Notes under the pieces: model-generated | The model's input: only the letters and a program-made list of their open reading frames with translations | Database searches by the model: none | What the model was told of the DNA's origin: nothing | Translations under genes and position numbers: made by a program | NCBI GenBank assembly: GCA_041741415.1 | Contig: JBGSKC010000079.1 | Location: 1-64,000, forward strand | Length of the DNA: 64,000 nt | Source: JANQTF01 sp041741415 | GTDB lineage: Bacteria > Bacteroidota > Bacteroidia > J057 | Direction of reading: 5' to 3' | Shown here: one piece after another, positions 50,666 to 59,641 of the stretch | How the letters are laid out: each line of letters opens with the position of its first letter | Numbering within the stretch: position 1 is the stretch's first letter

Positions 50666-53632
50666 ATGCCAGGTCAAGGTTGGAGAAACATCCGGATGGG
50701 GCTGCAACTGGCTGCCGCGCTGCTGTTACCGGCAGCACTGCGGGCGCAGGCGCTCCCGGCTGCCCTCCATGTGGATCACCTCACCATCAGCGACGGGTTG
50801 TCTCACAACACGGTGCACTGCCTCCTGCAGGACCGCCACGGCTTTTTCTGGATCGGTACCCAGCTCGGTCTCAACAAATACGACGGCTACAGCTTTGACA
50901 TCATCCGCAACGCGCAGCAGAGCGACGAACCGGAAGGCCTCGACGGCCAAAAAATCACCGCCCTGTTCGAAGACCGCGCAGGCAACCTCTGGGTGGGAAC
51001 CGGCAAAAGCGGCATCCACTACCGGGCTGCCCGGAGCGACAGATTCGTGAGCCGCCGCCGGGATCCGGCCTTCAGCGGGATCGGCGACCACGAGATCACC
51101 GCCTTTTTCGAAGACCGCGCAGGACATCTCTGGATAACAACAATCGGGGCCGGGCTCCTGCGCCACGACCCTGCCAGCGGCAATTTCCGCCATTTTACCA
51201 GCGCCAACAGCGGCCTGTCGAGTGAGGTCGTGTTTGATGTGGTGGAAGATTCCTCCGGCACGATCTGGGTCGCCACAGCAGGCGGCGGACTCAATGTGCT
51301 GGGCAGCAACGACCGCTTTGAGCTCAGTCACCCCATGCTGCCCAATCATCCCAACCTGAGCGGCTACCACAAAAAGCTCCGCCTCGACGGGGAATTCCTC
51401 TGGATCGGCACAGAAGGAACCGGCCTCTATCAGATGAACCTCCGCGACCGCAGCTACCAGCATTTCGCACCGGGCAACGGCCCGCGTTCGATCAGCTCCC
51501 ACGGCGTTCGCGACATGTTCAAAACCAGCGACGGAAAATGGTTCATCGCCACCGATGGCGGCGGGCTCAACGTCTATGACCCGGCAAGCGGTGAGGTCAC
51601 GGTGCACCGCTACGAGGCAAAGCGAACCAACGGCCTGAACAGCGATGCCCTGTTTTGCTTCTGGGGCGACCGGACTGGCAATATCTGGATCGGCACCTTC
51701 AACGGCGGCCTCAACATTTACAAGCCCGGCAAAGTATGGTTTGAGCGTTTTGCGCCTGACCTCGCCGGGAGCGAAACCCTCCAGAACCGCTCGATTTTAT
51801 CCCTGCTCCAGTCCCGCGATGGCAGCATCTGGGTGGGCAGTGACGGCGGCGGGCTGAACAGAATCAGCGCGGAGACCAGCCGCTTTTCCACCCCGCCCTG
51901 GCGGCACGACCCTTCAAAGCCGGGAAGCCTGGGCGGCAATGTCGTCAAGGCCCTGCTGGAAGATAACCGTCAGCGGCTGTGGGTAGGCCTTTTTGGCAAC
52001 GGCCTCTGTCGGCTGGACGCGGAGCGATTTGAGCAGATTCTCGGGCCACCGCTCAGCGTGTGGTCCATGGCGGCGCGGAAGGAGGGACAGCTCTGGATTG
52101 CCACCATGGGCGACGGCATCGTGGTGCTGGATCCCGAAACCCTGGCCAGAACCCACCACCGCCACGACCCCGGCAAGCCGGGCAGCCTCGTGGACCTCAA
52201 CGTGATGGTCGTGTTTGTGGACCGCGAGGACAGGGTCTGGGCCGGAACCATGGACCAGGGCCTGGAACTGTGGGACGAACAGCAGCAGGCTTTCCGCCAT
52301 TATCGTCATGACCCCGGAGACCCGCAGTCCATCAGCAGCAACGCCATTCGGGCCATTTTTCAGGACAGCAAGGGCCGCATCTGGATTGGAACCGAAGGCG
52401 GCGGCCTGAACAAATGGACAGGAGAAGGCACCTTTGAGAGGCTGGGCAAGGCGGAAGGGCTGGTGGCAAACAGCGTGATGGGCATTGCAGAAGATCAGGC
52501 GGGAATGCTGTGGGTCACGACATTTGAGGGCATCAGCCGGTTGGATCCGGAAAGCGGGATGATCCGGAATTTTGATTTCCGCACGGCGGAGCGGGCCAAC
52601 CAGTTCAACCAATCGGCTATTCTCGCAGCCAGCAACGGCAAGCTGTTTTTTGGCGGCACCAACGGCCTGAACACCCTTCACCCCGGGCAACTGAGCAGCG
52701 GAGAGCAGCCCGCCAGGGTCATTTTTACCCGCTTCAGCCTGTTCAATCACCCCGTTTCTGCCGGGCTCCTGCCCGATGGCCGCATGATCCTCGACCGCCC
52801 CATCGAAGAGGCCAACCGCATCCACCTTCGTTATTCCGACAAATCCTTCTCATTTTCCTTTTCCGCCATCGACTTCACCAGCCCGCTCGATCACCGCTAC
52901 GCCTGCCAGATGGTGGGATTCGACAAAGAATGGCAGGAGCTGGCACCTGGTCAGAACAGCGTGAGCTACACCAACCTGGACCCCGGCAGCTACACCTTCC
53001 GGGTGAGGTGTAAGGATCAGATTGCCTCCATTGAGGTGGTGATTGACCCACCTTTCTGGCAAACAATCTGGTTCCGGCTGCTGGCAGCACTGCTCTTTCT
53101 GGGCACTGTTTCGGCGATTTTTTATGAAATGACCCGGCGAAGAGAAGCTGCGCACAAGCGGCAGGTGCTGCAGTTGCAAAACGAAAAGCTGGCCTCAGAA
53201 GTGGAAAGCAAGGCCTCCAAGCTCATGTTTTCGGCCATTCAGATGGCGCACAAAAACGAAATCCTCTCCGACCTCAAGCAGGACCTGCTCCAGACCAGCC
53301 AGGCAGCCGACATCAGGGCACTGGTGCGCAAGCTGGATGCCGAGCTGCGAAATGAAGACCACTGGAAGGAATTCGACATTTACTTCAACCAGGTGGACCA
53401 GGAGTTCTTTCAGTCGCTGCTGCACAAGCACCCCGACCTCACCCAAAACGACCTGCGGATGTGTTCCCTGATCCGCATCAACCTCAGCACCAAAGAGATT
53501 GCCTTCCTCCTCAACATCTCGCCAAGGGCCGTGGAGCAGGGTCGCTACCGCCTCAAAAAACGCCTCGGCCTCGACCGGGAAGACGACCTGAACAAATACA
53601 TCACAGGCTTCAGGCCGGAAGGGCTGTCGTAG
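50666..53632 (+). CDS. Transmembrane propeller/Y_Y_Y regulator with C-terminal HTH (one-component, SusR/HTCS-like)
   Basis: A 988-residue membrane regulator. A signal peptide (LLLPAALRAQ) is followed by many two-component-regulator propeller blades (repeated GxIWxGTxxGGL pattern, about 35-650), a Y_Y_Y domain (about 720-785), one TM helix (TIWFRLLAALLFLGTVSAIF), a coiled coil, and a LuxR-like HTH at the end (LSTKEIAFLLNISPRAVEQG). No histidine kinase or receiver domain is present, so it acts as a one-component sensor. It lies directly upstream of GH5 and GH30 genes and is the probable activator of that locus. ATG 50696 is a possible later start. Confidence 0.87.
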   Translation: MPGQGWRNIRMGLQLAAALLLPAALRAQALPAALHVDHLTISDGLSHNTVHCLLQDRHGFFWIGTQLGLNKYDGYSFDIIRNAQQSDEPEGLDGQKITALFEDRAGNLWVGTGKSGIHYRAARSDRFVSRRRDPAFSGIGDHEITAFFEDRAGHLWITTIGAGLLRHDPASGNFRHFTSANSGLSSEVVFDVVEDSSGTIWVATAGGGLNVLGSNDRFELSHPMLPNHPNLSGYHKKLRLDGEFLWIGTEGTGLYQMNLRDRSYQHFAPGNGPRSISSHGVRDMFKTSDGKWFIATDGGGLNVYDPASGEVTVHRYEAKRTNGLNSDALFCFWGDRTGNIWIGTFNGGLNIYKPGKVWFERFAPDLAGSETLQNRSILSLLQSRDGSIWVGSDGGGLNRISAETSRFSTPPWRHDPSKPGSLGGNVVKALLEDNRQRLWVGLFGNGLCRLDAERFEQILGPPLSVWSMAARKEGQLWIATMGDGIVVLDPETLARTHHRHDPGKPGSLVDLNVMVVFVDREDRVWAGTMDQGLELWDEQQQAFRHYRHDPGDPQSISSNAIRAIFQDSKGRIWIGTEGGGLNKWTGEGTFERLGKAEGLVANSVMGIAEDQAGMLWVTTFEGISRLDPESGMIRNFDFRTAERANQFNQSAILAASNGKLFFGGTNGLNTLHPGQLSSGEQPARVIFTRFSLFNHPVSAGLLPDGRMILDRPIEEANRIHLRYSDKSFSFSFSAIDFTSPLDHRYACQMVGFDKEWQELAPGQNSVSYTNLDPGSYTFRVRCKDQIASIEVVIDPPFWQTIWFRLLAALLFLGTVSAIFYEMTRRREAAHKRQVLQLQNEKLASEVESKASKLMFSAIQMAHKNEILSDLKQDLLQTSQAADIRALVRKLDAELRNEDHWKEFDIYFNQVDQEFFQSLLHKHPDLTQNDLRMCSLIRINLSTKEIAFLLNISPRAVEQGRYRLKKRLGLDREDDLNKYITGFRPEGLS

Positions 53633-53880
53633 GGAGTTGGTGAATGAAATATTTATAAAAATTTGATAATCAGGTTTTTGTAAAACTATTTTTTCCTCGT
53701 CGTAGAATTGTCGTAGGGCCAAAAGCGGAGAATCTGCTGTTAGTTTTGGATCATTGGTTGCAGCTGAATGATCTCTCTCCCTCCTGCCAGCAGGCGCGCC
53801 TCCACCGCCTGACAGCCTGAGGCAGGGAAGCATCCGGCCGCATTCACCTTTTTCATGTTCCCGCTTCAACCCTACTCGCA

Positions 53881-56622
53881 ATGAAACTACTCAAACACCT
53901 GCTTTGTATTCCGGGCCTGCTGCTAGCCCTGGCTGCCCCGCTGCCTGCGCAGCATTTTTTGAGGGCAAACGGCAAGGCCATTGTCAACGAAAACCAGGAC
54001 ACCATTTTGCTGCGCGGCATGGGCCTCGGCGGCTGGATGGTTCAGGAGGGCTACATGCTGCAGACGGCCTCTTTCGCCAACCCCCAGCACAAGATCAGGG
54101 CCACCATCCAGGCTCTCATCGGGCCCGCCAACACCGACCTTTTCTATGAAGCCTGGCTGGCCAATCATTTCCGCAAATCCGACCTCGACTCCCTCAAAGC
54201 CTGGGGGTTCAACTCGGTGCGCCTGCCCATGCACTACAACCTGTTCACCCTGCCCATCGAATCGGAGCCCGTCGCTGGCCAGCAAACCTGGCTCACAAAA
54301 GGCTTTGAGCTCACAGACAGCGTCGTGTCCTGGTGCAGGCAGAACGAAATGTATGTCATCCTCGACCTCCACGCCGCGCCCGGCGGCCAGGGCTACGATG
54401 CCGGGATCTCCGATTACGACGACACCAAACCCTCCCTGTGGGAGAGCAAGGCCAACCGCGACAAAATGGTGGCGCTCTGGAAAAGACTTGCCGAACGCTA
54501 TGTGAACGAACAGTGGGTGGCCGGTTATGACATCCTCAACGAACCCAACTGGAACCTGCCCGGCAACGTCGCCCTGCGCAACCTCTACGAAGAAGTAACC
54601 GACAGCATCCGCGCGGTGGACCCCGATCACATCATCTTCATCGAAGGAAACTGGTTCGCCAATGACTTCACCGGCCTCACGCCCCCCTGGGACAATAACC
54701 TCGTGTATTCGCCGCATAAATACTGGTCCAACAACGACGTGGCCACCATGCAGTGGGTCATTGACCTGCGAAATGCCCACAATGTGCCCCTCTACCTCGG
54801 GGAAAGCGGCGAAAACTCCAACGTCTGGTTTGCCGACGCCATCCGTCTGCTCGAAGACCTCGACATCGGCTGGGCCTGGTGGCCTTTGAAAAAGATCGAA
54901 TCCATCTCCTGCCCTCTGTCGGTTGTGAAAACCGAAGGCTACCAGGACCTACTCGACTACTGGAGCGGAAACGGCCCCGCCCCGAGCGTGTCAGTGGCCA
55001 CCGCCACCCTGATGGGGATTGCCGAAGGGCTGAAGACAGAAAACTGCGTGTTCCAGCCGGATGTGCCTGATGCCATGTTCCGGCAGGTGTATTCGAACGA
55101 AACCCGGCCCTACAAAGGCGCTCAGCTCATTCCCGGCGTTGTCTATGCCAGCGACTTTGACATGGGCGTGCTGGGCGAGGCCTATTTCGACAACACAACG
55201 GCCACCTACCATGTCTCGGGCGGCGACTACACCGCCTGGAACAGCGGCTGGGCCTATCGCAATGACGGCGTTGATGTTGAGTTCAGCGCCGACACTGTGA
55301 ATGCCAATGGCTACAATGTCGGGTTTATGGAAAACGGAGAATGGATCCAGTATGAGGTGGATGTGGCCCAGAGCGGCGTGTACGACCTGCATGTCCGCAC
55401 AGCCTCGGGCGGTTCCGGCGGCACCCTCTTTTTCAGCTCCAATGGCGGGGCCATCACCCCTGTCAGCTTTGCGCCACCCACCGGCGGCTGGCAGAACTGG
55501 CAAACCCTCGTGATTCCGAATGTGATCCTGGATGCCAGCGACAATAAGATCCGGCTGGAAGTGAAAAACGAAGGCTACAACGTGAGCAGCTTCGAGTTCA
55601 TCGCCACGGGCGTGGCGGCCTCCAGCCTGCCCACGCAGTTCATGTCGGCTTCCACAGTGGATGAATATGCCATCCGGATGAATGTCAACAAATTCCTCAA
55701 CGGCAGCCTGCCTGCGCTGCCCGGTGGCTTTCAGATCCTGGTGGACGGAGTCAGCGTGCCCATCAGCTCCATCACTGCCGATCCTGACAACCCGCGCAGC
55801 CTCGTTTTTGTGGTGAACCATTTGCTCAACTCCACCGATGTGATCCGCATTTCCTACCAGGGAACCGCCATCCAGGCAACCGACGGAACCAACCTGGGCA
55901 ATTTCACCCTCCAGGAAGTGGTGAACACCCTTCCTTTCGTTCACCAACTCCCCGGCAGGGTGCAGGCAGAGGCGTTTTCCTTCCAGTCGGGCGTGTCTCT
56001 GGAAACAAGCACCGATGCAGGCGGCGGCCAGAACATCGGCTTCCTCGACCCCAACGATTACCTTGATTATGAGGTCAACATCACCGCAGGCGGCATGTAC
56101 CGGGTCGATTACCGCCACGCCTCGCTCAATGGCACCGGCGGCATTGTGCTGCAACTGCTGGAAGCAAACGGTCCCCCAACCGCCCTGCATTCGACTTCCT
56201 TTGCCGTCACGGGCGGCTGGCAAACATGGGCCACCACCAGCGACACCGCCACCCTCCCGGCCGGGCGCCACACCCTTCGTTTGCTCATCACCGCCGCGCC
56301 ATTCAACCTGAACTGGCTCGACTTCACGCTGATCAGCACCGGGCTGGCAGAGCCCATCCGCGGGCTGGAAGCCGTGGAGCTGTTTCCCAATCCTTCCACA
56401 GGCATTTTTCACCTGAACGCCAGCCTCACTGAGGTGCAGGACCTTCGTTGGGAACTGTTCAACGCCGCCGGGCAACTGGTTCTCGCGGAGGAGCGGAAAC
56501 ATGTTCTGCAGCTTACCGAGCAAATTTCCCTGGCCAGCCATCCTGCAGGGGTCTATTCCCTCGTGCTGCGCCTGGAAAACGGAAGCGTTTATGCTCAGAA
56601 GCTGGTGAAAATGCAGCCCTGA
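53881..56622 (+). CDS. Secreted GH5 glucanase with two CBM6 modules and T9SS signal
   Basis: A 913-residue secreted enzyme. After a signal peptide (cleavage after PLPAQ), the GH5 barrel (about 25-370) has acid/base Glu221 in DILNEPNW and nucleophile Glu308 in LGESGEN, plus GWAWWPLKK. A CBM6 module follows at about 410-575, then a bacterial Ig-like segment, a second CBM6 (about 690-825), and a T9SS sorting domain (VELFPNPSTG to the end). CBM6 often binds beta-1,3-glucan or xylan ends. With the GH30 next door it probably degrades beta-glucan such as laminarin; this is inference. Confidence 0.9.
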   Translation: MKLLKHLLCIPGLLLALAAPLPAQHFLRANGKAIVNENQDTILLRGMGLGGWMVQEGYMLQTASFANPQHKIRATIQALIGPANTDLFYEAWLANHFRKSDLDSLKAWGFNSVRLPMHYNLFTLPIESEPVAGQQTWLTKGFELTDSVVSWCRQNEMYVILDLHAAPGGQGYDAGISDYDDTKPSLWESKANRDKMVALWKRLAERYVNEQWVAGYDILNEPNWNLPGNVALRNLYEEVTDSIRAVDPDHIIFIEGNWFANDFTGLTPPWDNNLVYSPHKYWSNNDVATMQWVIDLRNAHNVPLYLGESGENSNVWFADAIRLLEDLDIGWAWWPLKKIESISCPLSVVKTEGYQDLLDYWSGNGPAPSVSVATATLMGIAEGLKTENCVFQPDVPDAMFRQVYSNETRPYKGAQLIPGVVYASDFDMGVLGEAYFDNTTATYHVSGGDYTAWNSGWAYRNDGVDVEFSADTVNANGYNVGFMENGEWIQYEVDVAQSGVYDLHVRTASGGSGGTLFFSSNGGAITPVSFAPPTGGWQNWQTLVIPNVILDASDNKIRLEVKNEGYNVSSFEFIATGVAASSLPTQFMSASTVDEYAIRMNVNKFLNGSLPALPGGFQILVDGVSVPISSITADPDNPRSLVFVVNHLLNSTDVIRISYQGTAIQATDGTNLGNFTLQEVVNTLPFVHQLPGRVQAEAFSFQSGVSLETSTDAGGGQNIGFLDPNDYLDYEVNITAGGMYRVDYRHASLNGTGGIVLQLLEANGPPTALHSTSFAVTGGWQTWATTSDTATLPAGRHTLRLLITAAPFNLNWLDFTLISTGLAEPIRGLEAVELFPNPSTGIFHLNASLTEVQDLRWELFNAAGQLVLAEERKHVLQLTEQISLASHPAGVYSLVLRLENGSVYAQKLVKMQP

Positions 56623-56690
56623 TCCCGCCTTTCCTTGTGGACAATGGTTACCTTGTCCCTGCATCCAAACACTGCCCAACGCATTTCCTC

Positions 56691-58181
56691 ATGAAAAAGC
56701 TCACCCTCCTGTCTCTGCTAAGCCTTTTGCTGCCTGGCTGTCAGCAGCCCGCCAACGACGCTGCAGCACCTGTTAACCCAAACGAGCAGCAAATGACAAG
56801 CTCCTTTACAGTTGCAGGCAAAGCCGCCACCGTGTACACCACGGCCCACGGCACAGACCTCCGGCTTTCACGGACCGGAGTGGTGAGCTTCGAGGAGGCG
56901 GGGCAGCCCCTCGAAACAGAAATCGCTGTTTTTGTACATCCCGGCAGGACTTTCCAGTCCCTGCTGGGAATTGGCGGTGCCATCACGGATGCTTCTGCAG
57001 AAGTGTTTGCCGCCCTGCCCGAAGCCAGAAAGGCGGAGCTGCTGCGCGCTTATTTCGACGCAGGGGAAGGCATTGGCTATTCCCTCCTGCGGACCACCAT
57101 TCACAGCTGCGACTTTAGCCCGGGCAGCTACACCTACATCGAAGACGGCGACACCGCCCTCAGCACTTTCAACATCGACCACGACAGGGCCTTTCGCATT
57201 CCGCTGATCAAGCAGGCCATGGCCACCGCCGGAGGAAACATTCCCCTGTATGTGAGTCCTTGGAGCCCGCCAGCTTTCATGAAAACCAACCAGAACATGC
57301 TCCAGGGCGGCAAGCTCCTGCCCGAATTCCGCGACACCTGGGCGAGGTACTACGCCAAATTCATCAAGGCCTATGAAGCCGAGGGAATGCCGGTTTGGGG
57401 ACTCACCATCCAGAACGAGCCCATGGCCACCCAACGCTGGGAGTCCTGCATCTTAACGGCTGAGGAGGAGCGCGATTTTCTCAAAAACCACCTGGGCCCC
57501 ACCCTGGCAAGCGAAGGTCTCGGCGCGAAGAAGATCATCGTGTGGGACCACAACCGCGACCTGATCAACCACCGGGTTCACACCATCCTCGGCGATCCGG
57601 AAGCCGCGAAGTACGTCTGGGGTGTGGGTTTTCACTGGTACGAAACCTGGACCGGCGGCGAGCCGATGTTCAGCAATCTGGGCGACATCAGCGCCTCCTT
57701 TCCTGCTGCCAACCTCATTTTTACGGAAGGCTGTAACGAGAAATTTGACCCGGCGAAGTATGAGTTTTGGCCGAATGCCGAGCGCTATGGCCGTTCCATG
57801 ATCAATGACTTCAACCAGGGCACGGTGGCCTGGACCGACTGGAACATCCTGCTCGACGACAAAGGCGGCCCCAACCACGTGGGCAACTTCTGCTTTGCCC
57901 CCGTTCACGGCAACATCCAGGCCGGAGAGCTAGTTTTCACCCCCTCGTATTACTACATCGGGCATTTTTCCCGGTTTATTCGCCCTGCTGCCAAAAGAGT
58001 CAGCAGTGCCTGCAGCCGAAGCCAGCTGATGAGCACCTCCTTCCTCAACGAAAACGGCAAGTTGGCCACGGTTGTCATGAACCACACCGACACGGCCATT
58101 TCCTACAAACTCTACATCGGCAGCCACGCTGTTGCGATTGACATTCCTGCTCACGCCATCCAGACCGTGGTGGTGGGGTAG
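56691..58181 (+). CDS. GH30 glucosylceramidase-family glucanase, lipoprotein
   Basis: A 496-residue lipoprotein (LLSLLLPGC) starting at ATG 56691. The GH30 barrel has GIGGAITDASAEVFA, WSPPAFMKTNQNM, acid/base Glu243 in TIQNEPMATQRWESC and nucleophile Glu346 in FTEGCNE; a C-terminal beta-sandwich follows. GH30 includes endo-beta-1,6-glucanases and glucosylceramidases; subfamily not determined. It probably works at the cell surface with the GH5 enzyme on beta-1,3/1,6-glucan. It lies 69 bp after the GH5 gene. Confidence 0.9.
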   Translation: MKKLTLLSLLSLLLPGCQQPANDAAAPVNPNEQQMTSSFTVAGKAATVYTTAHGTDLRLSRTGVVSFEEAGQPLETEIAVFVHPGRTFQSLLGIGGAITDASAEVFAALPEARKAELLRAYFDAGEGIGYSLLRTTIHSCDFSPGSYTYIEDGDTALSTFNIDHDRAFRIPLIKQAMATAGGNIPLYVSPWSPPAFMKTNQNMLQGGKLLPEFRDTWARYYAKFIKAYEAEGMPVWGLTIQNEPMATQRWESCILTAEEERDFLKNHLGPTLASEGLGAKKIIVWDHNRDLINHRVHTILGDPEAAKYVWGVGFHWYETWTGGEPMFSNLGDISASFPAANLIFTEGCNEKFDPAKYEFWPNAERYGRSMINDFNQGTVAWTDWNILLDDKGGPNHVGNFCFAPVHGNIQAGELVFTPSYYYIGHFSRFIRPAAKRVSSACSRSQLMSTSFLNENGKLATVVMNHTDTAISYKLYIGSHAVAIDIPAHAIQTVVVG

Positions 58182-58287
58182 GGCAGGTGTTTGGGAAGAA
58201 CATCGCGGTTTCAGCCCGGGAGTTTTCAGGCGAATGAGCAAGCCCCGGTAGGTTGTTTCGGGGGGCAAGGTTCGGAGAGCATGGCTG

Positions 58288-58331
58288 TAACCGAGTAATT
58301 TGTAACATTGACTTTGCAAATTACTCGGTTA
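58288..58331. promoter_or_regulatory. 15-bp perfect inverted repeat before the first AAA_14 ATPase gene
   Basis: Arms 58288-58302 and 58317-58331 are perfectly complementary; core CCGAGTAATTTG. The 14-bp spacer contains the -33 TTG of the promoter. It ends 10 bp before the ATG. Confidence 0.8.
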
Positions 58332-58337
58332 TATTTG
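58308..58337 (+). promoter_or_regulatory. Promoter of the first AAA_14 ATPase gene
   Basis: TTG (58308-58310), a 19-bp spacer, and TATATTTG (58330-58337, exact TAnnTTTG). The ATG at 58342 lies 4 bp further, predicting a leaderless mRNA. The inverted repeat overlaps this promoter. Confidence 0.6.
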
Positions 58338-58341
58338 TTGT

Positions 58342-59532
58342 ATGATCCAGCGTGCACATCAGCAAGCCATCCTGGAAGATCTCCAGTTTTTCCCTGTGGT
58401 AACGATTCTGGGGCCAAGGCAGGTTGGCAAAACCACACTTGCGAGGCAACTTCAGCTTCCGTCGGGGAAGCCGGTTCACTACCTGGACCTGGAATGGGAG
58501 GAAGACCGCAGGAAGCTCAGCGATCCTGGTACTTACCTTCGGTATCATGCAGATAAGTGCGTGGTCATCGACGAGGTTCAATTGATGCCTTCCCTGTTTC
58601 CATTACTGCGTTCACTGGTGGACCAGCAAAGAGAGCCCGCCAGGTTCATCTTGCTCGGCTCTGCTTCACCTCAGCTTCATGCAGACACGGCTGAGTCACT
58701 GGCCGGGCGCATTGCCTACCATGAACTGAGTCCGCTTTCCCTGCTGGAGGTCCCCGCTGCTGATGGGAAGACCCATTGGCTCAGGGGAGGATTTCCTCCG
58801 GCTTTCCTGGCACCCACGGACCGTTTTGCCGCCAACTGGCTGATTCAGTTCTATACCACCTATGTTGAGCGCGACCTCGGGATGCTCCTGGGAAAAGAGA
58901 TCAACTCCACCAGCATGCTCAGGCTGTTGAGAATGCTGGGCCATTATCACGGGAAAAGCCTGAATGTTCAGGAGCTCAGCAATGCTATCGGGATGGCGCG
59001 GGCCACGATCAACAAATACCTTGACCTGCTCGAACATGCCTTCCTGATTCGGCGGCTCGAACCTTTTTTTGCCAACCTTGGCAAGCGGCTCACGAAGTCC
59101 CCGAAATTCTACTTTCGGGATTCCGGCATGTTCCATGCCCTTTCCCGCATCCACGACTGGGAGAGTCTGTATGGCTCGCCTGCCATCGGAGCCTCCTGGG
59201 AGGGGTATGTGATTGAGCAGATATACCGGGTGGCAGGCCGCCAGTTGGAGTACACCTTTTACCGAACCCAACATGGAGCTGAGGTGGACCTGCTTCTCAT
59301 CACCCCGCGGTCAGAAAGGATTTGCATTGAGATCAAATCATCCGCAGCTCCCCAGATCACCCGCGGGTTTTATGAAAGCATAGAAGACCTCCGCCCCTCA
59401 GCCGCTTTTGTGATCACGCCCGGCGGAGAAAAGTACCCGACTGCAAAAGGAGTTACCGTGATCAGCCTGCGAGAGTTCCTGGAGACTGAATTGCCGGGGC
59501 TTAGTTTCAGCGCGGCTTCGACTTTTCGGTGA
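58342..59532 (+). CDS. AAA_14/DUF4143 family ATPase, copy 1
   Basis: A 396-residue ATPase. Walker A GPRQVGKTT (24-32) and Walker B VVIDEVQ (74-80) in the N-terminal AAA_14 domain, sensor FILLGSASPQL, a winged-helix segment (SLNVQELSNAIGMARATINK), and the DUF4143 restriction-nuclease-like domain (FYRTQHGAEVDLLLI, CIEIKSS) at about 290-370. All key ATPase residues are present. Such proteins form large families in Bacteroidota and Thermotogota, with unclear function; DNA-related roles have been proposed. It pairs with a diverged paralogue directly downstream. Confidence 0.9.
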   Translation: MIQRAHQQAILEDLQFFPVVTILGPRQVGKTTLARQLQLPSGKPVHYLDLEWEEDRRKLSDPGTYLRYHADKCVVIDEVQLMPSLFPLLRSLVDQQREPARFILLGSASPQLHADTAESLAGRIAYHELSPLSLLEVPAADGKTHWLRGGFPPAFLAPTDRFAANWLIQFYTTYVERDLGMLLGKEINSTSMLRLLRMLGHYHGKSLNVQELSNAIGMARATINKYLDLLEHAFLIRRLEPFFANLGKRLTKSPKFYFRDSGMFHALSRIHDWESLYGSPAIGASWEGYVIEQIYRVAGRQLEYTFYRTQHGAEVDLLLITPRSERICIEIKSSAAPQITRGFYESIEDLRPSAAFVITPGGEKYPTAKGVTVISLREFLETELPGLSFSAASTFR

Positions 59533-59602
59533 GGGGATTGTAGAATGAAAAGAAGGCACAAAAAATCACCCACCCCTCTCCAAGTTTGGATAACCCACTT
59601 TT

Positions 59603-59641
59603 TTCTGACAAATTTGGGAGTCGGGTCCAAATTTGTCAGAA
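59603..59641. promoter_or_regulatory. 15-bp perfect inverted repeat before the second AAA_14 ATPase gene
   Basis: Arms 59603-59617 and 59627-59641, spacer 9 bp; the right arm ends one base before the ATG. Each arm contains CAAATTTG, close to the -7 consensus. Confidence 0.8.

Noticed and set aside
54991..56679. 562-codon open frame antisense to the GH5 gene
   Set aside because: Composition typical of the complement of a GC-rich gene; the GH5, CBM6 and T9SS domains on the other strand are clear.
58288..59641. Inverted repeats as transposon ends
   Set aside because: The two arms of each repeat are only 14 and 9 bp apart and do not flank the genes; no target-site duplication or transposase is seen.
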